Positions 5,997 to 15,106 of a stretch of DNA of 43,949 nt are shown here, piece after piece (position 1 is the stretch's first letter; each line of letters opens with the position of its first letter). Origin of the DNA: Deltaproteobacteria bacterium (lineage in GTDB: Bacteria; Myxococcota; Myxococcia; Myxococcales; 40CM-4-68-19); NCBI GenBank assembly GCA_025358085.1, contig JANYKT010000039.1:1-43949 (forward strand). Direction: 5' to 3'. The position numbers and the translations under genes were made by a program. The notes below the pieces were generated by a model, which saw only the letters and a program-made list of their open reading frames with translations, was not told the origin of the DNA and ran no database searches.

Positions 5997-8900
5997 CTAC
6001 AGAAGCTGCACCAGCGCGGCCTGGTCGAGCTCCAGGCGCGCGCCGTCGAGCGCCGCGGCCGCCGAGTCGAAGACCTTCCCGTCCTCCTCCAGCAGCGCCG
6101 TCGCCTTCGCCTTGGCGACCTTGCTCTGCGCAAGCCAGCGCGCGAGCCGTTTGTGCGAGGCGTGCTTCTCTGCCGTCACCCGCTCCTTGGCCTGCGCGAT
6201 CAGCCGTTCGAGCCGGTGCTGCGCGTCGGCTTCGGCGTGCCGCAGCGCCAGCTCCACCGCGGCGATGAAGGGAGCGGGAGGCCCGCCATCGGGCGCGGGG
6301 ACCGGTTCGATCTTCTGTGCCGAATCAAGTTGCGCCGCGAGGTCCTGTGACACCGCCGCGCCGCCCCGGCCGTCGAGCCGGACCACCACGCGCACCGAGC
6401 CCTCCTCGAGGTGCCGCGCCGCCCGCCGCGATGGAACGCGCGCCCCTTGCGCCAGGTCCGCCGCCTCCGGGAGTACGACCAGGTAGCGCGCATCCAGCGC
6501 CGCGCCGGTCGCGCCGCGGACCCGTGCGCGATAGACCGTGGCCCGGCCCAATTCGCCGTCGCGGACCCAGCCAAAAAGCGCCTCGACCAGCGGGTGCCCG
6601 GTCGCGAACGAGTCGTGCTCCTCGTGCGCCACCGAGACCGATCGGCGAAAAGAACCCAGCACCATGCGGTCCTGCTCGAGATCGAAGCCCGCGAGCGCAT
6701 CCACTTTCAGCTCCGGCCCGACCTGGAACGAGACCTCGCCGGGCAGCACGTCGACCTCGATGTCGACGGCGAGTCCGATGCGCTTGGCCGCCTCGATGGT
6801 CACGCTCTCCAGCCGCGACTCGAGGTGCTCGGCGACCGCGGCCAGGGCCGTCGCCGCGTCCGCGCCCGCCGGGATGCGCGCGCCCAGCCTGCGTGCGCCG
6901 CGTTCGGCCAGCGCTTTCACGGCGGCGACGTCGGTGCTGCGCCGGTCGAGCAGCGGGTCGTACGCGCGCGCCACCTCCGCCCGCGCGGCCGAGACTCGCG
7001 CACCGATCTCGGCAGTGACCCGGCTCCAGTCCGCGCTGCCGGGCTCGCCCATGCCCAGCGCGAGCAGCTCGCTTTCGACGCGCTCGAGCACCGGATCGAG
7101 CCCGCCCACCGGCTCGGTGAACACGCCCACGCCCGCGTCCAGCACATCGAGCACCCGCGCAGCCAGCGTGCCGATGGGCCGGAAGGCATAGATGCGCACC
7201 TCGCGCGACTGGCCGATGCGATCGATGCGGCCGATGCGCTGCTCAATGGCGGACGGGCTCCACGCCAGATCGTAATTCACCAGCACATGACAGTGCTGGA
7301 AGTTCCGGCCCTCGCCGCCCAGCTCCGTGCAGAGCAGCACGCGCGGACCGTCGGGATCGCGGAAGCGCGCCACCAGCTTGTCGCGCTCGGCGGGCGTGAG
7401 GTCGCCGGCATACGCGAGCGCCTCGATGCCCGCGGTCGCCCCGGAGGCCTGCGCGAGCGCGGTGCGCAGGTAGTCGATGGTCTCGCGGGATTCGGCGAAG
7501 ACCAGCACCTTCTCGCCCAGGAGCTCCTCCGAGAGCAGCTTGCGGAAGGCGTCGAGCTTCGAGTCGCCGAGCGTCGCGAGCTCGGTCGCGCGCGCAGCCA
7601 GGTCTTCCAGCCCTGCGGTGCGCAAGCCCGCTGCCAGCGCGGGCGGCGAGCTTCCCAGCCTGCGCAGCAACGACGCCAGCACGGCTCCGGACGGCAGCTT
7701 GGTCTCGGTCGCGAGCGCTCCGCGGACGTCGCGCTCGAGCGCTTTTTCTGCCTCGCTCAGCTCGACATCGATCTTGCGCAGCACGCGCGGCGTGAAGCCG
7801 CCCACCACGGCTCTTCGATTGCGCAGCAGGCGCGCCGACAAGCCGTAGCTCTCGGAGAGGTGCCTGAGGAGCGGCTCGCCCTCGAGCCCGCGCAGCTCCG
7901 TGTCCTCGGGAAAGAGCGCGACAATTTTCTGCTGCACGGACTCGTCGCCTTCGAGCAGGGCCCGCACCAGCGTGGACAAGTCTCCCTGCCGCGAAAGTCG
8001 CGCGCGCAGCTCGTCTTCGGTGGCCGCGGGCGCGGGATCGACCAGCCGGAGGAGCGCGTGGTACTCGGCCGGGTCGAGCTGCAGCGGCGTCGCGGTGAGC
8101 AGCAGCAAGCCCCAGCTTCGCTTCGCCAGCGCGCTCGCCACTTCGTACGCCCGCTCGCCGCGCAGGTGGTGCGCCTCGTCGATGATGACCAGGTCCCAGC
8201 CCGCCTCGGCCGCCTCTTCCGCTTCTTCCTTCGAGCGCGACAGCCACTCCAGCGAAGTGATCACCAGCGGATGCCGCGCCCAGGGCGTGTCCCCGGCTCC
8301 GTCGGCCGCAGCACTGGCAGCGACGGCCTCGGGCGAGAGGTCGAGCCCACCGGCGAGCGCCGCTTCGCGATCGGCGTGCGCGCGATCGGGGTCCATCAGC
8401 GTGAAGAGCAGGTTGAACTTATGGAACAGCTCGGCCAGCCACTGGACCGTCAGGTGCGACGGCGCGACCACCAGGCAGCGTTTGACCAGCCCGGCGTGCA
8501 GCATGGCCGAGAGCACCAGGCCCGCCTCGATGGTCTTGCCCAGACCGACCTCGTCGGCCAGCACGAAACGCGGCTGCGGCGCCGAGAGCACCTGGTGCGC
8601 GACCGAGACCTGGTGCGGCTTGACGTAGACGCGCGAGGCAAACAGCGCGCCCAGTGCGTCGGCGCGGCGCTCCAGATCGAGCTTCACCGCCTCGGCGCGC
8701 AGCTGGAAATCTTCGACGTGGCCCCAGCGCCCGGAGGCGAGCTGCTCCAGCGGCCCCTCGCGCGGCCGCAGCGCGCGCAGCTCCGCCTCGCTGGTGATGG
8801 ACGGCTTCTTGCCGGCAGTCTCGACCGTGTAGCGATACAGCTCGTACGATGGCCCCGGCAGCGCGCGCAGCACCGTGGCGGGCGTGCCGTCGGCGAGGCG

Positions 8901-9095
8901 CGCCGGGGTGTTCGGCGTGAACTTGAAGCGCGACAGCTGCGCATCACGAGAGGAGAGAATCACCGGCTCGCCGGGCCGCCCCGGAAAGTGCGCCGAGAGG
9001 CGCGGCGGGTCGTCGCTCGTGGCCAGCACATGACCCACGCCCCAGGAGCCCTGGGCGCGGTGAACAATTTTCATTCCTCTTAGGAAGAGCGCCAT
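5997..9095 (-). CDS. rapA: RapA-like SNF2/SWI2 helicase (RNA polymerase-recycling type)
   Basis: The 1032-residue ATPase has motif I ADEVGLGKTIEAG at about 180-192, DEAH in LVIIDEAHH near 300, motif III LTATPLQ, and the helicase C half with VFAESRETIDYL, TELGGEGRNFQ and RIGRIDRIGQ. The last two are typical of RapA-type SNF2 proteins. The N-terminus (MKIVHRAQGSWGVGHV) fits a RapA Tudor-like domain, and a long C-terminal domain ends in coiled helices. I choose ATG 9095 because AGAAGG sits 8 bases upstream. The second Met, eight codons in, has its purines too close. The gene is divergent from chrA with only 27 bases between. It could act on stalled RNA polymerase or be a wider SNF2 remodeler. 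Confidence 0.85.
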   Translation of the reverse strand: MALFLRGMKIVHRAQGSWGVGHVLATSDDPPRLSAHFPGRPGEPVILSSRDAQLSRFKFTPNTPARLADGTPATVLRALPGPSYELYRYTVETAGKKPSITSEAELRALRPREGPLEQLASGRWGHVEDFQLRAEAVKLDLERRADALGALFASRVYVKPHQVSVAHQVLSAPQPRFVLADEVGLGKTIEAGLVLSAMLHAGLVKRCLVVAPSHLTVQWLAELFHKFNLLFTLMDPDRAHADREAALAGGLDLSPEAVAASAAADGAGDTPWARHPLVITSLEWLSRSKEEAEEAAEAGWDLVIIDEAHHLRGERAYEVASALAKRSWGLLLLTATPLQLDPAEYHALLRLVDPAPAATEDELRARLSRQGDLSTLVRALLEGDESVQQKIVALFPEDTELRGLEGEPLLRHLSESYGLSARLLRNRRAVVGGFTPRVLRKIDVELSEAEKALERDVRGALATETKLPSGAVLASLLRRLGSSPPALAAGLRTAGLEDLAARATELATLGDSKLDAFRKLLSEELLGEKVLVFAESRETIDYLRTALAQASGATAGIEALAYAGDLTPAERDKLVARFRDPDGPRVLLCTELGGEGRNFQHCHVLVNYDLAWSPSAIEQRIGRIDRIGQSREVRIYAFRPIGTLAARVLDVLDAGVGVFTEPVGGLDPVLERVESELLALGMGEPGSADWSRVTAEIGARVSAARAEVARAYDPLLDRRSTDVAAVKALAERGARRLGARIPAGADAATALAAVAEHLESRLESVTIEAAKRIGLAVDIEVDVLPGEVSFQVGPELKVDALAGFDLEQDRMVLGSFRRSVSVAHEEHDSFATGHPLVEALFGWVRDGELGRATVYRARVRGATGAALDARYLVVLPEAADLAQGARVPSRRAARHLEEGSVRVVVRLDGRGGAAVSQDLAAQLDSAQKIEPVPAPDGGPPAPFIAAVELALRHAEADAQHRLERLIAQAKERVTAEKHASHKRLARWLAQSKVAKAKATALLEEDGKVFDSAAAALDGARLELDQAALVQLL

Positions 9096-9122
9096 CGGCC
9101 GGACCTTCTATACTGGAAACAA

Positions 9123-10490
9123 ATGGACGGCCACGCGCAAGCGACAGGAAGATCGAGACCGGGTTGGTGGCCGTTCCTGCGCGCCTGCGCGCTGCTCGGC
9201 CTGACGGGCTTCGGAGGAGGGCTCGCCATCCTGGCGCAGGCGGGCGACCTCTTCGAGCGCAAACGCTGGCTGACCGAGCGCGAGTGGGTGCACACCGCGA
9301 CCGTCGCGCAGCTGGTGCCCGGCGGGGCGGCGACCAACGCGCTCGCGTATGCGGGGCTGCGCTTCCTCGGTCCGCTCGGGGCTCTCGCTGCGGTGTTCGT
9401 CTACGTCACGCCGGCAGCGGCGATGATGATCGCGTTCGGACTCGGCTACTCGAAGGTCCACGAGGTCCCGCACCTCGACGCGCTCCTGGCGGGCTTCAGC
9501 GCCGCGGTGGTGGGTCTGGTGGTCGCGGTCACCTGGCGACTCGGGCAGTCGGGCCTCCGGCGCGGCTGGCAAGCAGTGCTGGCCGGCCTCGCGCTGGCGC
9601 TGGAGCGGCTGGGGCACGCTTCGGTGCTCGAAGTGATCGTCTTCGGCATCCTCGCCGGGCTCGCCGCGGACTCGGTGCAGAAGGGCTACCGGCTGCGCGC
9701 GCGACGGCGGCGACACCAATCGCACGCCCCGCTCGCCCACGAAGAGGAAGTGGCCGCACCCGGCGCCGACCCCACCTTTGCGCCTGTCCCCGCGCGGCAA
9801 GACAAGACGGCCGAGACCGACGACGCCGACGAGCCTGGCGACTCCGGTGGCACGCCGCTGGGAGCGCTCCTGCTGCTCCTCGTCCCGCGCACGCCGGGTG
9901 CGCTCCAGCGCCGTATCGCGGCGTTGAAGGGCTGGCTCGGACTCTCGGGCCTGGCGGTCCCGGTCGGAATCGCGCTGCTCTTCACTTTCGCTCGCGTCGG
10001 CGCGGTCGCGTATGGCGGCGGCTTCACCATCGTGCCGCTGATCGAGCGTGAGGCGGTCGAGCAGCACGCCTGGATCACCCACCAGGAGTTCGCCGACGCC
10101 ATCGCGCTCGGGCAGGTGACGCCGGGCCCGGTGATCATCGCCGCGACCTTCATCGGCACCCGTGCGGGCGGCGTGCTGGGCGGCATCCTCGCGACGCTCG
10201 GCGTCTTCGGCGTGCCGGCGCTGATGGTCATCGGCGGAGGCGCCTGGATCGATCGCTGGCGACGCGCCCGCGCGGTCAAGGCGGCGCTGCGCGGGCTGGT
10301 GCCGGCGGTGGTGGGCATGATGGCGGCGGCGGCGGTTGGCCTCGCCGGCGCCGGCATCCACGACGAGACCGGCGTCGTTCTAGCCGCCGTCGCATTCGTC
10401 GGTGTGGCACAGTTCAAGCTCAACCCGGCCGTCGTCGTCTTCCTTCTAGGAGCGGTGCGCGTGTCACTCTCGGTGTTCGCCAATGTCTGA
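9123..10490 (+). CDS. chrA: Chromate transporter ChrA, two-domain form
   Basis: The 455-residue inner-membrane protein has two CHR halves. The first carries LLGLTGFGGGLAILAQ and QLVPGGAATNALAYAGLRF. The second carries FARVGAVAYGGGFTIVPLIE and ALGQVTPGPVIIAATFIGT. The GG-x-x and PGP motifs match ChrA of the CHR superfamily, which exports chromate. A charged loop of about 60 residues (roughly 195-255) separates the halves. It overlaps rpiA by 8 bases, which suggests co-transcription although no functional link is obvious. Confidence 0.9.
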   Translation: MDGHAQATGRSRPGWWPFLRACALLGLTGFGGGLAILAQAGDLFERKRWLTEREWVHTATVAQLVPGGAATNALAYAGLRFLGPLGALAAVFVYVTPAAAMMIAFGLGYSKVHEVPHLDALLAGFSAAVVGLVVAVTWRLGQSGLRRGWQAVLAGLALALERLGHASVLEVIVFGILAGLAADSVQKGYRLRARRRRHQSHAPLAHEEEVAAPGADPTFAPVPARQDKTAETDDADEPGDSGGTPLGALLLLLVPRTPGALQRRIAALKGWLGLSGLAVPVGIALLFTFARVGAVAYGGGFTIVPLIEREAVEQHAWITHQEFADAIALGQVTPGPVIIAATFIGTRAGGVLGGILATLGVFGVPALMVIGGGAWIDRWRRARAVKAALRGLVPAVVGMMAAAAVGLAGAGIHDETGVVLAAVAFVGVAQFKLNPAVVVFLLGAVRVSLSVFANV

Positions 10491-11133
10491 AGATTTCCGC
10501 TCTGCGGCGGGGGAGCACGCCGCGACGCTGGTCACCGACGGAATGGTCATCGGGTACGGCACCGGTCGCGCCGCCACCGCCGCGCTCGAGGCGCTGGCCC
10601 GGCGGGCCTTGCGCGTGCGCGGCGTGCCGACCTCCGCGAGCACCGCCGAGACCTGCGCGCGCCTCGGCCTTGCGCTCACCACGCTCGACGAAGATCCAGT
10701 GCTCGATCTCGTCATCGACGGCGCCGACGAGGTGGACACCGATCTGCAAATCCTCAAGGGCGGCGGCGGCGCGCACGTGCGCGAGAAATTGGTTGCGCTG
10801 GCGGCCCGGCGGCGCATTATCGTGATCGAAGAATCCAAGTTGGTTTTGCGCCTGGGCACCACGCGCGGACTGCCCATCGAGCTGCTTTCCTTCGGGTGGC
10901 GCTCGACCCTGTCGCGCATCGCCCAGGTGCTGCCGGGAGCGGTCCGCCGCGAAGGTCCCCTGAGCGACAACGGCGGCGTGCTGGTGGACGCGCCGCTGCC
11001 TCCCGACGCCGACCTGCACGCCATCGACTTGTTGCTGAAGGCCATCTGCGGCGTGGTCGATCACGGACTGTTTCTCGATCTCCAGCCGACGCTGGTGGTG
11101 GGCGGCGCGGGTGGCGTGCGCGTGCTGCCCTGA
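10483..11133 (+). CDS. rpiA: Ribose-5-phosphate isomerase A
   Basis: RpiA interconverts ribose-5-phosphate and ribulose-5-phosphate in the pentose phosphate pathway. The 216-residue protein has the family blocks VTDGMVIGYGTGRAA (phosphate loop), LVIDGADEVD (catalytic Asp) and LKGGGGAHVREK (catalytic Glu/Lys area). Length is normal. ATG 10483 lies inside the end of chrA. The stop TGA overlaps a CTG that may start the next gene. Confidence 0.93.
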   Translation: MSEDFRSAAGEHAATLVTDGMVIGYGTGRAATAALEALARRALRVRGVPTSASTAETCARLGLALTTLDEDPVLDLVIDGADEVDTDLQILKGGGGAHVREKLVALAARRRIIVIEESKLVLRLGTTRGLPIELLSFGWRSTLSRIAQVLPGAVRREGPLSDNGGVLVDAPLPPDADLHAIDLLLKAICGVVDHGLFLDLQPTLVVGGAGGVRVLP

Positions 11134-12737
11134 ACTGCGCGCGACATCCCGCGGCCACCGCAGGCTGGCAATGCATCGGCTGCGGCGACGCGCTCTGCCC
11201 AGGCTGTGCGGCTTTTCGCAGGGCCGGTTACGGAATCATCGAAGTCTGCCTCTCTTGCGGCGGCCTCGCGACCGTGCTGCGTGAGCGCCGCGCCGTGCTC
11301 CATCCCTTCGGCAACGACTCGCTGCTGGCCGCCATGCGGTGGCCATTCTCAAAAGAAGGATTGCTCTCGGCCGCTGCCTGCGCGGTGGTGCTCTGGCTGC
11401 TCGCGAAGACCGGCGGCCTGGGCGGCCTCGTCGCCGACGGACTGGTGGTGTCATTCCTCTTCCGCGTCACCGTCTCGACCGCGCGCGGTGCCGAGGGCTT
11501 CCACGGCGCCGACGACTTCCGCGGCTTCTTCCAGGACGTGCTGGGCCCGCTCTTCCGCGCGCTGGTCGCGAGCGTGTGGTCATGGGGGCCGTTCTTCGCC
11601 TTCGTGATCTGGCGGCGCGGCGGCTTCTTCACGCCCGACGACCCGCTCCAGCTGCGCGAGATCTCGTTTGTGCCGGTGCTGCTTCTCTTCGCGGGCACGC
11701 TGCTCTTCCCGATGGCGCTGCTCGCCGGCGCGCTCGAGTCGCCGCTTGTGCACCTGCTCAATCCTCTGGTGGTGGTGGGCTACGCCGTGCGGCTCGGCCG
11801 CGACTATCTGCGGGTGTCGCTCTTCTGCCTGGCGGTATCGCTCACCGAGTCGGTGCTGCTGCGGATCTTTGGCTTGGTCGACGCTCACGTGCTCGGGCTG
11901 CCCGACGTGGTGCAGATCACCGCGCTGCTGTATCCGCCGCTGATGATGTTTCGCGCGCTCGGCCTGCTGGTGCGGGCGCGCGGCGACGAGCTTGGATACG
12001 GCGGAGCGGGGACTTATCTCGGGCCGGTGCTGGGTGACGCGCGCCCGGAGACGGAGCTGTTGCCGAAGGACCGCGACGAGCTGCTGCGCGAGCAGTCCGG
12101 GCGGGCGCGCGACGAAGGCACGGTGCCGGGCGAGCGCGCGGCGGGCGAGGCGAGGCCGCATCCGCTGGCGGGAGGAGCTTTCGCTGAGAAGCCCGCTCCG
12201 GATGCGGCGCGCGGCTCGATTGCGGAGCGCGGCTCGTTCGCGGAACACGATGCGACTGCGGAGCGTGATGCGACTGGGGGATTCGATGCGACCGGGGAGC
12301 GTGATTCGATGGAGGCGCGCGCTCCCGCTGGGTCCGTGACCCTGATTGCGCCTGAGGACCTCTCCGCAGGCGCGGCCGAGCTGTTCGCGTTGGCACGCAA
12401 GGTGACTGAACACGACTACGGGGCCGCAGCCGCGCTGCTGGCAAGCGCGCGCGGTGCTATCCCCGCGTCGCTGCTTTCGGCGGGCTCCTGGATCGACCTC
12501 GCCAAAGCCTGCCTTGCTGGTGCACGAGCCGACCTCGCCGTCGCGTCGCTGCGCCGTGCGGTCGCCATCGCGCCGGACGGGCCCCACGCGCCGCAAGCGC
12601 TCCTCCGGGCCGCGCGCATCCTCGACGAGAAGCTCAGCGACCGCGCGGCGTCCGACCAGCTGTTGCGCGAGCTCGTCCTGCGCCACCCCACCTCGGAAGA
12701 AGCGCGCTTTGCCCGCCGGAGACTGCCGGGCTCTTGA
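11130..12737 (+). CDS. Zinc-finger, multi-membrane-span, TPR-like protein of unknown role
   Basis: The start is uncertain. Cysteines begin at once after the rpiA stop and no in-frame ATG, GTG or TTG precedes them. The CTG at 11130, forming CTGA with that stop, is the only candidate that keeps the finger. N-terminal cysteines (NCARHPAA, CIGCGDALCPGC, CLSCGG) resemble a B-box/ribbon zinc site. About six hydrophobic spans follow between residues 70 and 280, like a Yip1-type membrane domain. An acidic repeat region comes next, and the C-terminal 110 residues contain TPR-like helices (AGSWIDLAKACLAGARADLA). It probably scaffolds proteins at the inner membrane. I do not recognise a named family. 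Confidence 0.65.
   Translation: MNCARHPAATAGWQCIGCGDALCPGCAAFRRAGYGIIEVCLSCGGLATVLRERRAVLHPFGNDSLLAAMRWPFSKEGLLSAAACAVVLWLLAKTGGLGGLVADGLVVSFLFRVTVSTARGAEGFHGADDFRGFFQDVLGPLFRALVASVWSWGPFFAFVIWRRGGFFTPDDPLQLREISFVPVLLLFAGTLLFPMALLAGALESPLVHLLNPLVVVGYAVRLGRDYLRVSLFCLAVSLTESVLLRIFGLVDAHVLGLPDVVQITALLYPPLMMFRALGLLVRARGDELGYGGAGTYLGPVLGDARPETELLPKDRDELLREQSGRARDEGTVPGERAAGEARPHPLAGGAFAEKPAPDAARGSIAERGSFAEHDATAERDATGGFDATGERDSMEARAPAGSVTLIAPEDLSAGAAELFALARKVTEHDYGAAAALLASARGAIPASLLSAGSWIDLAKACLAGARADLAVASLRRAVAIAPDGPHAPQALLRAARILDEKLSDRAASDQLLRELVLRHPTSEEARFARRRLPGS
12249..12302 (+). repeat. 18-base tandem repeat inside the TPR-protein gene
   Basis: There are three near-copies of GATGCGACTGCGGAGCGT at 12249, 12267 and 12285, with decayed copies on both sides (about 12206-12315). 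They encode an acidic/basic six-residue repeat (DATAER, DATGGF, DATGER) in the cytosolic linker. The reading frame is kept. Confidence 0.7.
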
Positions 12738-12824
12738 GCCGCGCTAAAGCCTGCACGGGCGGTGCGGCGGGCGACGCGCGCTCCTCCTCCGCGGCCCCCG
12801 TCCGAAACACCGCCAAGAATTGAC

Positions 12825-13436
12825 TCAAGTGGTGTCGTGGCAACCGACGCGCAACAGCCAGGTCTCGGGGCCTGCGACCGGCGCGGCAGGCCCGGGCGAG
12901 CAGGCGAGATACCGCACCGAGCTGAACGGATTTCCGAATGAGGCGCTGATTTTTTCGCCCCAGGCGCGCGCGTGGTGCGCGAAGTTCATCAGCACGTAGC
13001 GCAGCGCGCGGGCGGCCTCGCGCGGCGTCTTCAAGATATGTGCGTGGTAGCGATCGCCGAACACGCGGCCCTTCCGCTTCATCATCCGGTTGAGCGCCCG
13101 CGCGAGCCGCACTTCGAGCCCCTTCATTCCGCGCGCGAGCGACTCCTTGCTCCCGGCCTCGACCAGCAGATGCAAGTGATTCCCCTGCACGGAATAGTGG
13201 ACGAGCCGGAAACCGAACCGCTGGCGCCCGGCGTGAAAGGCCGGCTCGAGAGCGCGCAGGGAGCGGAAGCTGCGCAAATTCCAGCAGCCGTTCGCGACCC
13301 GCAATGTGACGTGGACCGGGTGTCGCGCCGCGAGATCGTCTCGCTGCAGGTGGGGCATGCCCGAGTGCTTCGAGCGCTTCCGCCCTGCCCCGGCACGCAG
13401 GCCTCCCCGCGAGTTGAACCTCAGCTTCGCCTGCAT
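12825..13436 (-). CDS. REP-associated tyrosine transposase (RAYT, Y1_Tnp)
   Basis: The 203-residue protein starts at ATG 13436 with QAKLRFNSRGGLRAGAGRKR, the usual basic lead of deltaproteobacterial RAYTs. VHVTLRVANGCWNLRS follows, then the HUH-type metal motif in GNHLHLLVEA and the tyrosine region GRVFGDRYHAHIL. RAYTs are domesticated IS200/IS605-like single-strand transposases linked to spread of REP hairpins. Just upstream of its start (13519-13564) lie two GC-rich hairpins of REP type. The longer in-frame start at 13622 would translate those hairpins and is rejected. Confidence 0.85.
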   Translation of the reverse strand: MQAKLRFNSRGGLRAGAGRKRSKHSGMPHLQRDDLAARHPVHVTLRVANGCWNLRSFRSLRALEPAFHAGRQRFGFRLVHYSVQGNHLHLLVEAGSKESLARGMKGLEVRLARALNRMMKRKGRVFGDRYHAHILKTPREAARALRYVLMNFAHHARAWGEKISASFGNPFSSVRYLACSPGPAAPVAGPETWLLRVGCHDTT

Positions 13437-13518
13437 GATTTGATTATGGCAGACAATTGGTAAATATCGAGTTTCGGCGCTCACGAAAGGGATGGTCATT
13501 TTTTGATCGTGGCGCTCC

Positions 13519-13564
13519 GGCCCTTCGGGCCTCCGCTTGTGCGGGGGGCTACGCCGCCCCCCGC
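13519..13564. repeat. REP-like hairpin pair next to the RAYT gene
   Basis: GGCCC-TTC-GGGCC at 13519-13531 is followed 9 bases later by GCGGGGGGC-TACGCC-GCCCCCCGC at 13541-13564, a perfect 9-bp stem. They lie 83 bases upstream of the RAYT start and downstream of the ZIP-like gene. Pairs of GC hairpins beside a RAYT are the classical REP/BIME arrangement. Only one copy is present in this window. Confidence 0.65.
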
Positions 13565-13625
13565 AACGCCCCCGGGCGCGCAGGTGCAGCCAGCAGCGAC
13601 AAGGCGCTGCTCCGGGAACCAAGCG

Positions 13626-15104
13626 CTACTCGCGGTGTCGCAGCGGCGCGAACCAGCCGCGCACGCCCGCGCCCCACACGGTCGCCGCAACGAGCGCAAC
13701 CAGCAGCAGGGCCGCGAGGGACTGTGCCGGGTGCGCCAGCAGCTGGGAAGTCAATGGCAGCGAGGCAAGAGTCAACGACGCGCTCGCGGCGGGAAAACCG
13801 ATACGCCCGCCGAACGCTGCGACCGCGACGCAGGCCACGGCCGTGCCCGCCACGCTCACGCGCGCGGTCCGAATCCGGCCGAGGTGCAGGAGCGCGCCGC
13901 AAGCAACCAGCGCCAGGGCGAGACCGGGCGGAACTCCCTTTGCCACCAGTACGGCGGCAAGCAGCGTGGCTCCCGCGACGTCGATGCGCGCTGCGAGCGG
14001 CACCACGAGCAGGAGCGCCACCGCCCGAGGCTCGCCCGGCAAAGAGGTAGGCGCGAGAGTCGCGAGACTGGCCGCCGCAACGAGAGCAACCAGCAGCCAC
14101 GGGGCCCGGCGCCGCAGCTGCGAGAGGGCCTGCTGCCTCAGAGCCGCCAGTCTCAGACCCGCAAGTCTTTGGCCCGGCGCCTCGAGCGAGCCCCGTTCGC
14201 GCGGCGAGAGCAGGAGCAGCACGAGCAGCGTCGCCGCGGCGGCTGGCCCGCCCAGCAAAAGGGCGATGAGAACGGCGTCGACGGGCAGCCGCGTCCACCG
14301 GCTGGCGAGAAGCCCGGCGACCAGCGCGGGCGAAACGGCGAGCCCCAGCGCCAGGAGCGTGCGTGCGAATCCGGCGCTTGCGTGCGGCTGGAGGAGCGCC
14401 CCGAACCCAGCCACTCCCAGCCCCGCAAAGCACGCGAGCAAGTCGCAAGCAGGCTCCCAGCGAGAGGCGAAATGCTGCTCGCGAATTTCATCGGCGACGA
14501 CATGCAGCAGCGCGCCGGCGGTCACCGCGGTCGCCACCTGCAGCACCGCCATATCGGTACGGAGCGCGGGCAGGAACGTGCTGCAGAGCACGCCGGTCAC
14601 GCCCGCCCCCGCGATGACGAAGACTCGCAGCAGCGCCGCGCGCGCACCCAGCAGCTCGAGAAAGGGCAGCGTCACCGCGGCCGTCAGCGGCGCGTGGTGC
14701 GCCACCAGCGCGATCTCCAGGTCGAGGTGACCCTCGGGTGCCTGCAGTGCCGCCACCAACGCGAGGCCCTCGACCACCGAGTGGAAGATCAGCGCGGCAA
14801 AGCCCACCTCGGCCGCGACGCGCGGACCGGTCAGCCCGCGTGCTCGCAAAAGACCGGGGCCGAGCGAGCGCGCGGCCAGCTCCAGCAGCCACGGGAGCGC
14901 GAAGCCGAGCGCAATCCAGAGCAGCGCGCCCGCGCCCATGGCGGGCAGGAGCTCGGGCAGCAGGTGGAAGGCGACCACGCCGGCTGCGGCGGCGAAGGCG
15001 AAGGTGCGCGTCAGCTCGAGCAGCGTCCGGCGCCGCTGCGCAACGAGGGCCAGTGCGCCGCCCGCCAGCGCGGAGAGAGCGGCGAGCGCGACGGCGAGCA
15101 GCAC
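13626..15104 (-). CDS. ZIP-like metal permease with extra C-terminal membrane domain
   Basis: The 492-residue protein has about 14 hydrophobic segments. The first half shows ZIP hallmarks: AFHLLPELLP, FHSVVEGLAL (HxxxE of helix IV), ALVAHHAP and LLHVVADEI (metal-ligand H and E in helix V). The second half, from about residue 260, has GVPPGLALALVACGALLH, like permease proteins of the ArsP/DUF318 type, so this may be a fusion or an enlarged ZIP. GTG 15104 lies 2 bases after the Fur-family stop; CTG 15110 would overlap it. Co-transcription with the regulator supports import of zinc, iron or manganese. The metal is not deducible. Confidence 0.7.
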   Translation of the reverse strand: MLLAVALAALSALAGGALALVAQRRRTLLELTRTFAFAAAAGVVAFHLLPELLPAMGAGALLWIALGFALPWLLELAARSLGPGLLRARGLTGPRVAAEVGFAALIFHSVVEGLALVAALQAPEGHLDLEIALVAHHAPLTAAVTLPFLELLGARAALLRVFVIAGAGVTGVLCSTFLPALRTDMAVLQVATAVTAGALLHVVADEIREQHFASRWEPACDLLACFAGLGVAGFGALLQPHASAGFARTLLALGLAVSPALVAGLLASRWTRLPVDAVLIALLLGGPAAAATLLVLLLLSPRERGSLEAPGQRLAGLRLAALRQQALSQLRRRAPWLLVALVAAASLATLAPTSLPGEPRAVALLLVVPLAARIDVAGATLLAAVLVAKGVPPGLALALVACGALLHLGRIRTARVSVAGTAVACVAVAAFGGRIGFPAASASLTLASLPLTSQLLAHPAQSLAALLLVALVAATVWGAGVRGWFAPLRHRE

Positions 15105-15106
15105 GG

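Noticed and set aside
6411-9083. An 890-codon open frame antisense to the RapA-like gene
   Set aside because: Low-complexity Arg/Gln-rich shadow of a gene whose helicase motifs are unmistakable on the minus strand.
12249-12302. Tandem repeats considered as a CRISPR array
   Set aside because: The units are contiguous 18-base copies without spacers and keep the reading frame of a protein.
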